A stretch of DNA of 64,000 nucleotides, taken from positions 372,001-436,000 of the forward strand of contig NZ_RZIS01000002.1 of NCBI RefSeq assembly GCF_005281835.1, given 5' to 3'. This document shows positions 26,650 through 35,279 of this stretch, in pieces. Source of the DNA: Vibrio profundi (GTDB lineage Bacteria > Pseudomonadota > Gammaproteobacteria > Enterobacterales > Vibrionaceae). The stretch's first letter is position 1. Each line of letters begins with the position of its first letter. The translations under genes and the position numbers were made by a program. Under the pieces are notes generated by a model. That model searched no databases and was not told where the DNA came from. It was given only the letters and a program-made list of their open reading frames with translations.

Positions 26650-27090
26650 ATGAAAATTCATACTCGTGATGCTCAAGAGAGTGATTACGAATTTCTATTT
26701 CATTTAAAGAAAGCCGCGGAGTACGACGCGATTAAAGCGGTATTTGGTTGGGATGAACCGACTCAATGGTGTATTCACCAGCAAGAGTGGCAGGAAGAGC
26801 GTCCCACTATTATCGAGTGCGATGATCAGCCTATCGGCAGCTTTCTATTGCAGCGATTCGATACTCATCTTTATTTTGGCCGTTTTTTCCTATTGCCTGA
26901 CTTCCATGGGCAAGGTGTTGGCAGTGGTATTTTGCAAAACGTAATAGAGCAGTCAGAAACAGCGCAGCTGGACATTAAGCTTTGTTATTTAGTGGGTAAC
27001 CGAGTGGGCTCGCTATATCAGCGCTATGGTTTTGAGGTGACTTCGCAAGACAGCCAGTTTATTCATATGCTCCGGCAGCCAAAGTCATAG
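26650..27090 (+). CDS. GNAT-family N-acetyltransferase
   Basis: A 146-residue GNAT with the acetyl-CoA motif LPDFHGQGVGSGILQNVI and closing LYQRYGFEVTSQDSQF. AAGGA precedes the ATG at 26650; an in-frame GTG at 26629 is less likely. Acceptor unknown. Third gene in a run of three same-direction genes (LD-carboxypeptidase, GrpB-like, GNAT), each with its own ribosome site. Confidence 0.85.
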   Translation: MKIHTRDAQESDYEFLFHLKKAAEYDAIKAVFGWDEPTQWCIHQQEWQEERPTIIECDDQPIGSFLLQRFDTHLYFGRFFLLPDFHGQGVGSGILQNVIEQSETAQLDIKLCYLVGNRVGSLYQRYGFEVTSQDSQFIHMLRQPKS

Positions 27091-27220
27091 TGTAGTGCTC
27101 TCATTCCTATATTTCTCTTCTAGGCAAATCGCTATGTTGCATCCTACTAGCTAAGCATTTTTCACTATACTTAAAGAGTAGTGAAAGCAAATGCCTGTAG
27201 GACACCCTCTAGGAGGAGAT

Positions 27221-27397
27221 ATGGAACTGCATAATGAAAGAGGGGAAGTCGCCAGAATGGCGGATAACCTGACTTTGAAAGAAGTGGCTGAAATGGGATT
27301 TACTATTGATCTTTGCGATGAAGCCTTCGATCCCAATGAGCATTGGCAAGTTCAAGGTGAGAAAAAAGGTCGTAAAGGGGAGTTCCCACAAGACTGA
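27221..27397 (+). CDS. Hypothetical 58-residue soluble protein
   Basis: A small acidic protein (MELHNERGEVARMADNL...) with an excellent ribosome site AGGAGGAG ending 5 bases before the ATG at 27221, which is strong evidence for translation. No recognisable domain. The segment TLKEVAEMGFTIDLCDEAFD could be a short helical hairpin. A terminator follows (27409-27433). Confidence 0.65.
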   Translation: MELHNERGEVARMADNLTLKEVAEMGFTIDLCDEAFDPNEHWQVQGEKKGRKGEFPQD

Positions 27398-27408
27398 ACC
27401 CTCAGTAA

Positions 27409-27441
27409 AAGAAGCCGAGCTGATCTAGCTCGGTTTTATTT
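27409..27441 (+). terminator. Intrinsic terminator after the 58-residue ORF
   Basis: Stem AAGCCGAGCT / AGCTCGGTTTT with loop GATCT, then TTTTATTTT. Confidence 0.8.
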
Positions 27442-27653
27442 TGCCTGCCTTTCTGTTTGCCTACCTAATCAACAAAACTTTTTTCAATCTAAGCTCGTGC
27501 GAATATTTGAAAATGACCGCCTTAAATCGTTAGTTTGACCCCTTAAAATGGCGATTTTGGGGTGTTTTAAGTTGTTGTTTTTCAAGGTTTTGTTTTTGAT
27601 GATAAATCCAGATGCCAGTGTTAGCCTTAGCTCAACAAAATAGGAGTGAAAGA

Positions 27654-28310
27654 ATGCAGGCAGTAGGCGAGGTGTTTGAACACCACAATTTTTCGAAACA
27701 AGACTTAGCGAACGCTAATTTTAAGCGCTGTAAGTTTTACTTGTGTGATTTCAGCCGAGCGGATTTACGCGAAGCGAAATTTGAAGATTGCAGTTTTATT
27801 GAGCAAGGGGCCATAGAAGGTTGCAACTTTGAATACGCTGATTTGCGTGACGCGAGCTTTAAAGATTGTCAGTTGTCGATGGCGAACTTTAAAGGGGCGA
27901 ATGCCTTTGGAATCGAGTTAAGAAAATGCGATCTGAAAGGAGCGAATTTTGTTCAAGTAAATTTTGCTAATTACATAAGTAGCAGAGTGTATTTTTGTTC
28001 GGCTTTTATCACTGGCTGTAATTTGTCATACGCCAATTTTGAAAAGCAATGCTTAGAGAAATGCGATCTGTTTGAAAACAAATGGACTGATGCCAATTTG
28101 TTAGGGGCTTCGTTCAAAGAGTCGGACTTGAGCCGTGGAGAGTTTTCTCGTGAAGCATGGGGGCATTTTCAAATGCAAGGTTGTGATTTGACTCATTGCG
28201 AATTGGACGGCCTCGATATTCGCCGTGTTGACTTGTCCGGTGTGAAAATTTGCGAATGGCAGCAAGAACAGTTGCTAGAGCCGATGGGGCTCATTGTAAT
28301 GCCTAACTAA
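27654..28310 (+). CDS. qnr: Chromosomal Qnr-type pentapeptide-repeat protein
   Basis: A 218-residue protein built almost entirely of pentapeptide repeats (A/C-D/N-L/F-X-X), for example DLREAKFEDCSF, ANFKRCKFYLCDFSRADL, ANLLGASFKESDLS. The exact 218-residue length and the internal break between the two coil blocks match the Qnr family, which binds DNA gyrase and topoisomerase IV and protects them from quinolones. AGGAG precedes the ATG; a longer frame to 27612 has no support. Chromosomal Qnr genes are common in Vibrio and are thought to be the reservoir of plasmid qnr. No integrase or IS is nearby, so it looks resident. Whether it lowers quinolone susceptibility here is untested. Confidence 0.88.
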   Translation: MQAVGEVFEHHNFSKQDLANANFKRCKFYLCDFSRADLREAKFEDCSFIEQGAIEGCNFEYADLRDASFKDCQLSMANFKGANAFGIELRKCDLKGANFVQVNFANYISSRVYFCSAFITGCNLSYANFEKQCLEKCDLFENKWTDANLLGASFKESDLSRGEFSREAWGHFQMQGCDLTHCELDGLDIRRVDLSGVKICEWQQEQLLEPMGLIVMPN

Positions 28311-28382
28311 GGAGTCACTTCCTTGTTTAGAATACGTTTCTAGTGGCAGTGTTCGCTGCCACTTATAGTGGTGATATCGCGT

Positions 28383-28469
28383 TCAAATTAAGGCAACGGC
28401 AATGAGGAAGAGCCATACAACGGCTGTCATTAGACAGTCTCCCCAATGTTCTTTGATTGAATTTAACAT
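28383..28469 (-). CDS. Candidate 28-residue single-span membrane protein
   Basis: Starting at ATG 28469 the frame gives a peptide that begins MLNSIKEHWGDCLMTAVVW and ends in LFLIAVALI, so a soluble start and a hydrophobic C-terminal half. AGAGGTG is 5 bases upstream, a good ribosome site. Very short bacterial membrane proteins of this size are known stress-response or complex-associated factors, but this one has no recognised family. It lies between qnr and the SoxR-linked exporter. Confidence 0.45.
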   Translation of the reverse strand: MLNSIKEHWGDCLMTAVVWLFLIAVALI

Positions 28470-28618
28470 GGTGCACCTCTTTACTACTTTATGCTCGCCA
28501 GTTAGTAGCGCTGCATTGTTCATAGTCAAAAGGTTGGCTTATTGAGTTACAGCGGCATGGCGTTTAACCGTTAGAAGTAGTGCAGCATAAAGTGTGCCTA
28601 AGCCTGAGATGCTTACCT

Positions 28619-28631
28619 TTTACAGTGTAAA
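28619..28631. promoter_or_regulatory. 13-base palindrome, possible operator
   Basis: TTTACAGTGTAAA is perfectly symmetric about its central G. It is at -150 from the small ORF and beyond the exporter stop; the bound factor, if any, is unknown. Confidence 0.3.
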
Positions 28632-28807
28632 CTCATTGATCTTGAAATTAATTTTATGAGCCTGTCGTCAACTTAGGCAAAACCTGCCAATAGAAAAAGC
28701 GACAAATTGCCGCCTTTTCATCACATTTATCATTATTCGTTGGCAAATTTCTTGTCCCAATCGCTCTCACGTTCGGTTCATCGCTAAAGAAACGCTTTCT
28801 TGTGCAG

Positions 28808-30007
28808 TTAAGGTTGGGTTGCCTCATTGAGTGGCTGAGATGGATTATTGGCCAGTAACCCCATGACAACGCTTGCGATTGCAACCACTGCTGCAGCAAT
28901 GATGAAGCCTAAATAGGTCAGCTGGTAGTGGCTAAGCGCCGCAATCATCACATAGCTTAGGCTTTGCACCATGGTGGCAAACATGGCTATTCCACCATCG
29001 ACTCGTCCACGTTGCGCCATCTGAATCGTATGGTGCATCCAATTGGTTCTCGCAATTCGGTTCAAGGCATTAAAGAAGCCGAAGCCAACGGTAAACACCA
29101 TCAGATAAATTGGCTGCTGCGACCAGCTCATGCCTAGCAACATCAAGACTAAAACATACATAGAGTACTGAATGGTGTGCAGGTGTGAGGTTTTACTGAG
29201 AAGCTTGGCGATAAAAAGGCCGGTAAGCAGTGAGCCAGCTCCAAAGGCAATATTATACATTGCGTACCAGTCACCAGAGATCCCTTGCTCGGCAAAGCGA
29301 ATCGGGACCAATTTCCCTAAGAAAGTGAGAATAGGGTAAGACAGGCTCGATAACAGTAAGAAACCATAGAAACGAGGAGCCTGCCCAAAGATGTGTCTTG
29401 TCTCGGCTAGCTGAACCATAAACGGAGTATTTTGGTTGTTTCGAACTTGTTGACGATAAGGCGTCATCAAGTAACTTAAGGTCGCTATGGCAGAGGCCGA
29501 CGCTGCAAATAAAGCAAACTCTAGCATTCCCCATGTTTGCAATAACACGATACCCAGCGCACCTGCTCCTAAGGTCGTGCCTTGCATGACGATTTCTTGA
29601 TAGCCAGAAATACTGGCGTACTCATGCTTGTCGTAGTTTTCTTGAGTAAAGGCATTATTAGTGGACCATGCAAGATTGCTTGACACCCAAAACACCAGTT
29701 GCGCGGCTGCCAACAACCAATGAGAATCCATGCCAAACCAATAAGCGAGGAAGACAGCACCAGCGGTGGCGGCTTGTAGCATTTGAATTACGACAAGTAG
29801 TGATTTTCTTGAATGGCGATCGATAAGAGTAGAAAAAAATGGAGTCGCCAGAAAAGAAACAGCAGTACAGGTTAACGCAACCAGCGCAACAAAGGTGCCC
29901 ATGTTTGGCGTTGCGAGCATCACCCAAGGCAGTGCCATCATGAATAGGCCTGATGATATGCCATCAAAAAAGCGGCCGGTTAAGTACGGCATGGTTCTAT
30001 TTTTCAT
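28808..30007 (-). CDS. MFS transporter, predicted SoxR target
   Basis: A 399-residue major facilitator superfamily protein with about 12 predicted membrane helices and the cytoplasmic loop motif FSTLIDRHSRKSLL between helices 2 and 3. The closest recognisable pattern is the drug/efflux-type MFS (RRYLT-like start MPYLTGRFFDGISSGLF). GGAGAT lies before the ATG. It is divergent from soxR with a perfect SoxR operator between, whose promoter geometry points at this gene. I infer a redox-cycling-drug exporter, not a sugar transporter. Confidence 0.88.
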   Translation of the reverse strand: MKNRTMPYLTGRFFDGISSGLFMMALPWVMLATPNMGTFVALVALTCTAVSFLATPFFSTLIDRHSRKSLLVVIQMLQAATAGAVFLAYWFGMDSHWLLAAAQLVFWVSSNLAWSTNNAFTQENYDKHEYASISGYQEIVMQGTTLGAGALGIVLLQTWGMLEFALFAASASAIATLSYLMTPYRQQVRNNQNTPFMVQLAETRHIFGQAPRFYGFLLLSSLSYPILTFLGKLVPIRFAEQGISGDWYAMYNIAFGAGSLLTGLFIAKLLSKTSHLHTIQYSMYVLVLMLLGMSWSQQPIYLMVFTVGFGFFNALNRIARTNWMHHTIQMAQRGRVDGGIAMFATMVQSLSYVMIAALSHYQLTYLGFIIAAAVVAIASVVMGLLANNPSQPLNEATQP

Positions 30008-30042
30008 TGGTGATCTCCGTGATTTCTTTGTCGTTGGCTGTT

Positions 30043-30073
30043 ACTCTAAAACCTCAAGTAAACTTGAGGTAAA
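30043..30073 (-). promoter_or_regulatory. SoxR operator and promoter of the MFS gene
   Basis: ACCTCAAGTAAACTTGAGGT (30051-30070) has 9-base perfect arms around two bases, as in known SoxR sites (CCTCAAG...CTTGAGG). On the minus strand it sits between -35 TTTACC (30068-30073) and -10 TAGAGT (30043-30048), spaced 19 bp, the hallmark of MerR-family activated promoters. Confidence 0.88.
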
Positions 30074-30106
30074 GCGGTTTTTTGCTTTAATTTAAATAGG
30101 TGGGAT

Positions 30107-30547
30107 ATGGATATTGGAGTTGGAGAAGTCGCTAAGCGATCGGGTGTAAAAGTATCGGCACTGCACTTTTATGAGCAAAAAGGTTTAATCAGCAGCTGGC
30201 GCAATCAAGGGAACCAGCGCCGTTATCACCGCAGCGTGTTACGCCGAGTGGCGGTGATTAAAGCAGCGCAACAGGTTGGCCTGAGCTTGGAAGAAATCGC
30301 TAACGCACTTGAAGTGCTGCCAAAACACCAAGCACCAAATAAAGAGCAGTGGGAAGCCATGGCGACTTCTTGGCATGAGTTACTGGAAGAGAAAATTCAC
30401 CGCTTGCAGTCACTGCAAAACGATCTTGGTGGCTGTATTGGGTGTGGTTGTTTGTCTTTAGAAAAGTGCTCGCTGCGTAACCCACAAGATGTGATTGGCA
30501 CAGAACATCAAGGGAGCAATTTGCTAGTTGAGCCAGAGATTGAATAA
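30107..30547 (+). CDS. soxR: Redox-sensitive MerR-family activator
   Basis: A 146-residue SoxR: N-terminal winged helix (VGEVAKRSGVKVSALHFYEQKGLISS), long dimer helix, and the C-terminal [2Fe-2S] ligand set C-x2-C-x-C-x5-C (CIGCGCLSLEKC). Oxidation of the cluster by redox-cycling compounds or superoxide turns it into an activator of promoters with a 19-bp spacer. It is divergent from the MFS exporter and there is no soxS gene beside it, so the exporter is the likely direct target, as in Pseudomonas-type SoxR circuits. The long hydrophilic C-terminal tail is typical. Confidence 0.95.
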   Translation: MDIGVGEVAKRSGVKVSALHFYEQKGLISSWRNQGNQRRYHRSVLRRVAVIKAAQQVGLSLEEIANALEVLPKHQAPNKEQWEAMATSWHELLEEKIHRLQSLQNDLGGCIGCGCLSLEKCSLRNPQDVIGTEHQGSNLLVEPEIE

Positions 30548-30648
30548 ACAAGTCGTGCTAGCGTATCGGCTTATCTCAATATCAGTCGCGTTATGTCAGT
30601 TTCACTGACAGCCATTTGCACTGCATTTATCTTATTCAAGGAGCGAAT

Positions 30649-31356
30649 ATGGGCAAGAAACGAGTAGCCATTTTATTGTGTGATGAACATTACCCAGAAG
30701 CGATAGAGCCGTTTGGGTATTACCAAAGCGCTTTGGCTGATTTGTTTGGTGACCAATATGATCTAAAGGGTGTATGGGCATGCCATGAAGGGCAATTTCC
30801 TAGCAATTCACAATTAGATGCGGATGTGTGGGTGATAAGTGGCAGCAAATACAGCGTGAACGACACTGATGAGTGGGTCTCGCAGCTCGAAGCTTTGGTG
30901 GTGACATTAGACAAGTTAGGCAAGCAACTGCTGGGAATATGCTTTGGTCACCAAATGGTACATAAAGCGCTCGGTGGAAAAGTGGGGATGAGAGAATCTG
31001 GATTTGCCGCAGGCGTAAGAACACTTCAATGCATGAGCAACCCTAATTTGCTTGCAACGCCGCCCAGCTTGACTGTGTTATTTGTTCATCAAGAGGAAGT
31101 GCAATCTCTTGGTAATGGCTTCTCTGCCATCGGTCAAACTGAGCATTGTGACTATGCACTCACCACGAGCCCGAGTGGGCATGTCACCATGCAGTTCCAT
31201 CCTGAATTTAGTATTGAGTTTTTTATTCACCTGAGCCCATTTGTGGACTTTGATAATAAAGAACAAATACTTGCAGAATGCCAAGCCAACGCTCAGCAAT
31301 ATCAAGCAGATCGCGAAACCATGATTGAGGCGATTCAGCGTTTTTACTCGGTGTAA
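30649..31356 (+). CDS. Class I glutamine amidotransferase-like protein
   Basis: A 235-residue GATase1 domain protein with the nucleophile Cys in GICFGHQMVHKAL and the His-Glu pair in QFHPEFS, forming the usual triad. AAGGAG lies before ATG 30649. Stand-alone members hydrolyse gamma-glutamyl amides or move ammonia to unknown acceptors; the relative in enteric bacteria is YfeJ. No partner synthetase is nearby, so the substrate is unknown. Confidence 0.85.
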   Translation: MGKKRVAILLCDEHYPEAIEPFGYYQSALADLFGDQYDLKGVWACHEGQFPSNSQLDADVWVISGSKYSVNDTDEWVSQLEALVVTLDKLGKQLLGICFGHQMVHKALGGKVGMRESGFAAGVRTLQCMSNPNLLATPPSLTVLFVHQEEVQSLGNGFSAIGQTEHCDYALTTSPSGHVTMQFHPEFSIEFFIHLSPFVDFDNKEQILAECQANAQQYQADRETMIEAIQRFYSV

Positions 31357-31472
31357 CCTTGGGCGTCGACTGTGCGAATCGCATCGCTATTTAATTGATT
31401 ACAAGAATAAGTTTTAGTGATTCGCGCGTTAAAGAGTATACTGCGTTTTTCGTTTTCAGACCGCTTAACCCT

Positions 31473-32363
31473 ATGCTTGATAATCTTCGCCTTGTTTTGA
31501 ACGTCTTGTTCGTGACAATCAATACGGCTTTCACAGCGCTTGTTGTCAGCCTTTTCGCTTTCGTAAAACTGATTCTTCCTTTCTCTTTCGTGCAATCGGC
31601 TTGTACTCACTTAGCTAATAAGCAGTTTTGGCTTTGGGCCACGATGAACCTGTGGATGCTCAACGCTAACAATAAGATCACATGGCAGATTGAAGGCGGT
31701 GAGGATTTGTCGCCTAAGCAATGGTACTTAATGATGTCGAACCACATTAGCTGGGCAGACATTGTTATATTGTCGTCGGTAATGAAAAACAAAATGCCGA
31801 TGCCTAAGTTTTTCCTCAAGCACAACCTTTTGTATGTCCCTTTTGTTGGTTTAGCATGTTGGGGGCTGGATATGCCGTTTATGAAGCGTCACTCTCGCGA
31901 GTTTTTATTGCGTCATCCAGAGCGTCGTAACGATGACTTCGAGGCCATTCAAAAGTCTTGTAAGAAGTTTCAGAAAACACCGACTACGCTAGTGAATTTT
32001 GTGGAAGGAACACGTGCCAGCCAAGAAAAGCTCGTTACGGTAAAAACACCTTACCAACACTTATTGAAGCCTAAAACAGGCGGCTTAGCCTTTGCTTTGT
32101 CGGCGATGGGGCCAATTTTAGATGGTATCGTGGATGTGACGCTAGCTTACCCTGAAAATCAAGAATCACCTTTTATCGATATGTTGCAAGGCAAGTTAAC
32201 CGCGGTGGTCGTGCGGATTAAAGTGCACCCAATGGATGAGAACGTAAATGGTGATTATTTCAAAGATAAGGCATTTAAACGTCGTTTCCATAGTTGGTTA
32301 AACAACGAGTGGAAAGAAAAAGATGGGTACTTGCAGGGCGTGTACGAACAATATAAGAAATAG
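31473..32363 (+). CDS. Lysophospholipid acyltransferase (PlsC-like, YihG type)
   Basis: A 296-residue inner-membrane acyltransferase with the HX4D motif in MSNHISWADI (about 84-93) and the downstream EGTR motif in VNFVEGTRAS. One N-terminal membrane helix pair precedes (about 1-40). It acylates lysophosphatidic acid or a related lipid in phospholipid synthesis, paralleling YihG, a non-essential PlsC homologue. The frame extends to 31395, but ATG 31473 better fits the family; its ribosome site is weak. A bidirectional terminator follows. Confidence 0.85.
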   Translation: MLDNLRLVLNVLFVTINTAFTALVVSLFAFVKLILPFSFVQSACTHLANKQFWLWATMNLWMLNANNKITWQIEGGEDLSPKQWYLMMSNHISWADIVILSSVMKNKMPMPKFFLKHNLLYVPFVGLACWGLDMPFMKRHSREFLLRHPERRNDDFEAIQKSCKKFQKTPTTLVNFVEGTRASQEKLVTVKTPYQHLLKPKTGGLAFALSAMGPILDGIVDVTLAYPENQESPFIDMLQGKLTAVVVRIKVHPMDENVNGDYFKDKAFKRRFHSWLNNEWKEKDGYLQGVYEQYKK

Positions 32364-32365
32364 AA

Positions 32366-32396
32366 AAAATGCTGACGACTCCGTCAGCATTTTTCG
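32366..32396. terminator. Bidirectional terminator between acyltransferase and gltS
   Basis: Stem AAAATGCTGACG / CGTCAGCATTTT with loop ACTC, followed by T residues. Confidence 0.9.
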
Positions 32397-32444
32397 TTTG
32401 GGTGATTAAAAATGGTTTGGGTTATCCACCGCTTAGGTGAAGGG

Positions 32445-33671
32445 TTAACCCAAAGTTTTTAAAAAATACGGAATGATAAGCGCGTTAGCTAAATCAATAA
32501 AAAACGCGCACACCAAAGGCACGATGATAAAAGCTTGGTGGGAGTTGCCGTATTTTTGAGTCACGGCAGACATGTTCGCCATGGCGGTTGGTGTAGAGCC
32601 AAGTGAAATGCCACCAAACCCAGAACAGACGACCGCAGCATCGTAGGTTTTTCCCATCAGCGGGAACACAACAAAAATCGTCACCGTGATAGCAACGATA
32701 AACTGAGCGGCCAAAATCATAAAGATCGGCCCTGCCAAATCCACTAATGCCCATAACTGCATGCTCATTAGAGACATCGCTAAAAATGCCCCAAGCGCCA
32801 TGTCTGCAATGAGTGCGATCGCGGGCTTTCTTGAAGGCCAGCGAGTGCCTGTAATTCTAGGGTAAGACGCAGGAATAAGATTCGAAATCAAAATGCCCGC
32901 GAATAAACAGGTGACGAACAGCGGCAATTCTAGTCCTAACCCACTGACTACTTCGTTCAGCGCCGCACCGATAATAATGCAGACATGAATGGCGAGCATC
33001 GCATCAAGAAAATCATAAGCGGTGATTTTAGGATCTGGAGCGTCTTGTGCGCTGCCTACGTCCATCTTTTGGTCATTACTTGGGGTCAAGTTGTGCTTAT
33101 TGATTAGGTATTTTGCGATTGGGCCACCCATTAAGCTTGCGAGTATTAAACCAAAGGTTGCACTGGCGATACCGATTTCCATCGCGGTATTCAAATCGAA
33201 CATTTCCGCTATTTTCGGTGACCACGCAATAGCGGTACCGTGCCCACCGATAAGTGAAACGCTTCCACTTAGCATACCAACTACGGCAGGCTGGTCGAGC
33301 AGGGTAGCAACGCCAATCCCCGTGAGGTTTTGAACCAACATGTAGCTAATGGTAATTGCTAGCAGTATGAGTAATGGCTTGCCGCCCTTGAGTAAGTCTT
33401 TCAAACTGGCATTGATACCAATCGTGGTAAAGAAGTAAACCAGCAGCAGGTCGCGGGTAGCGAGGTCAAATTCAACATTCACCTGAGTGACATAGTGAAT
33501 GATGGCAAAGAGGACAGACACTAAAATGCCGCCAGAAACAGGCTCGGGAATACTGAATTCTTTGAGAAATGAACTGACTTGGGTTAATCGTCGGCCTAAG
33601 AATAAAACAATAATACCGAGTGTAACCGCTAAGAATGACTCGATTCTCAGCACGCCATCTACGTAATCCAT
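32445..33671 (-). CDS. gltS: Sodium/glutamate symporter
   Basis: A 408-residue GltS-family protein with about 10-12 predicted membrane helices and two glycine-rich re-entrant loops (SGSVSLIGGHGTAIAW-like, and CSGFGGISLGSTPTAMANM). It imports L- or D-glutamate driven by sodium. The long alternating hydrophobic stretches and the length fit. The start at 33671 is preceded by GGAGC. Monocistronic, convergent with the acyltransferase. Confidence 0.93.
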   Translation of the reverse strand: MDYVDGVLRIESFLAVTLGIIVLFLGRRLTQVSSFLKEFSIPEPVSGGILVSVLFAIIHYVTQVNVEFDLATRDLLLVYFFTTIGINASLKDLLKGGKPLLILLAITISYMLVQNLTGIGVATLLDQPAVVGMLSGSVSLIGGHGTAIAWSPKIAEMFDLNTAMEIGIASATFGLILASLMGGPIAKYLINKHNLTPSNDQKMDVGSAQDAPDPKITAYDFLDAMLAIHVCIIIGAALNEVVSGLGLELPLFVTCLFAGILISNLIPASYPRITGTRWPSRKPAIALIADMALGAFLAMSLMSMQLWALVDLAGPIFMILAAQFIVAITVTIFVVFPLMGKTYDAAVVCSGFGGISLGSTPTAMANMSAVTQKYGNSHQAFIIVPLVCAFFIDLANALIIPYFLKTLG

Positions 33672-33962
33672 ATATGCTCCAATTTGAATACTGATTAATC
33701 AGTACCGTATTACGCTGAGTCACTGTAGATCAAGGCCTGCTCGCTAAGCTATTGAATATTTGAGAGGTGACCAGACAATGAACATTTTGGTTGTAGAGAA
33801 AGGTACGTGAATGACGTGAGTCTCGATGGCAGCCAGAATGATAGCAACGCAGAGATGAGCTGAAGTTGGCTTTTTCAATATCAATTCGTGATGTGAAAAG
33901 TCGACATGCCTCTAGCCTGAGAGTATTTTTGTATAAATATTGTTCAATAGAGGAGTGGCATC

Positions 33963-34277
33963 ATGGCTCAGTTCATCATCACTTATATTGGCGGCACGCC
34001 GCCGAGTACGCCCGAGGCGGGGAAAAAACACATGGAAGATTATCGTCATTGGTTGACGAAATACGCGGGTTCTATTACTAGCCCAGCTAACCCTTTTAAA
34101 GATACACATTCAATCGACCCGGATGGCAAAGTGACACGTGGCAGCATGTCAGCGATGTCTGGCTACACTTTGCTTGAAGTCGATACGATTGAAGAAGCGA
34201 TAGAGATCGCCAAAGCGTGTCCGTTTCTTAACGTGGGTGGCAGTTTGGATGTCGCGCAACTGGTGAAGATGCATTAA
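33963..34277 (+). CDS. YCII-like/DGPF-domain protein
   Basis: A 104-residue ferredoxin-like fold protein related to the YCII family (AQFIITYIGG..., TLLEVDTIEEAIEIAKACPFL). GAGGAG lies before the ATG. Some YCII proteins act as small dehydrochlorinases or ligand-binding units; the one here has unknown function. Confidence 0.8.
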   Translation: MAQFIITYIGGTPPSTPEAGKKHMEDYRHWLTKYAGSITSPANPFKDTHSIDPDGKVTRGSMSAMSGYTLLEVDTIEEAIEIAKACPFLNVGGSLDVAQLVKMH

Positions 34278-34336
34278 TTGCTAAGGTGATGATTTGGTAA
34301 AGCGCAGCGACAAATGTACCAAAGGGAGCTGCGGAG

Positions 34337-35062
34337 CTAACGCATTTCGATAGAGACTTGTTGATAGGCGCGCAATATCGCCTCTACTTGCTCATCATTG
34401 CTGCGTTGCATTCGTTGATAATGCGCGAGTGTATTTTTTAAGTATCGTGTAGCGACAACATGTTCCTGCTCGCTGTTCACATTCCAAATTTGGCAGCCAA
34501 CCGTTGTGATGGCTTTATGGTTACCAGTACTCGTAGCAGGATTCGATGCCAAAATGACTTCGTAGTAACGGCGGTTTTCCTCGACTAAACATTCGGTTTG
34601 CAAATGAAAATCAAGCTGCTGGAGCCCTTGTCTGACTAGGTATTGCTGGTGTACCGGACACAATAAAAAATCCAGTTCACACTCCGGGTTAGCTTGTTGA
34701 ATATCCCTGATTAATTGAATCGTAAGATCCCCGCCAACACCCGCAATGATCACCAGTTGTTTTCCAGAATGTTGAGCGATCGGTAAATCTGCAACGTTCA
34801 TGCAGTGTATTTGCCACTTGGACTTCGCGTCCTCTTCGGCATTCATGTCAGTGAATTGCTGATTGGGGAAGTAGCGTTTGAGCTTAGTTTCGAGTGACGC
34901 CATTAAGCTAGGTACGATATCGACAAAATGAATGGTTGGCGCTTTGTTTTCCGCAAGTAGATTGGCACCGAGAAAACCGTGGTCACAGCAACAGTCCCAA
35001 ATATGCGTGTATTCGGATGTCACCATAGATTCAATTTGAGAAAGTCGTTTACCCAGTTTCAT
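34337..35062 (-). CDS. trmK: tRNA (adenine-N1)-methyltransferase TrmK family
   Basis: A 241-residue Rossmann methyltransferase of the TrmK family, which makes m1A22 in tRNA in many bacteria. Motif I is WDCCCDHGFLGANLL, and the later segment LVIIAGVGGDLTIQLI is highly conserved in this family. The ribosome site is weak (AACCTTCATG start). It is the only tRNA-modification gene in this window. The position of the modified base is inferred from family, not shown here. Confidence 0.82.
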   Translation of the reverse strand: MKLGKRLSQIESMVTSEYTHIWDCCCDHGFLGANLLAENKAPTIHFVDIVPSLMASLETKLKRYFPNQQFTDMNAEEDAKSKWQIHCMNVADLPIAQHSGKQLVIIAGVGGDLTIQLIRDIQQANPECELDFLLCPVHQQYLVRQGLQQLDFHLQTECLVEENRRYYEVILASNPATSTGNHKAITTVGCQIWNVNSEQEHVVATRYLKNTLAHYQRMQRSNDEQVEAILRAYQQVSIEMR

Positions 35063-35279
35063 GAAGGTTGCCTAGCGCTATATGAATGCTTTTTGAGAAA
35101 GGTGCGCATTCTAAAGTATTTTTATGAAGATCGCGATGTGTCATCCAGCCTGGTTATTCTAGGGATACTCTTAGCTGACAAGGCGTTCATATCTATATGA
35201 ATGATAAGGGATGTAAGTGGTAACCTTATGCTGTGATACGATGGGTATTAACGGAATAAATTGATCGTTAGGGAAAATT

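Larger units (their letters stand above)
28311..28807. other. Intergenic region: hairpin, small ORF and a TTTACA dyad
   Basis: Holds a stem (AGTGGCAG / CTGCCACT, 28342-28363) after qnr without a T run, a 28-residue ORF on the minus strand (28383-28469), and a 13-base palindrome TTTACAGTGTAAA (28619-28631). No other gene is convincing. Confidence 0.6.

Noticed and set aside
33778..33810. 10-codon ORF (MNILVVEKGT) before the YCII-like gene
   Set aside because: Too short and isolated to support; likely chance or a gene remnant.
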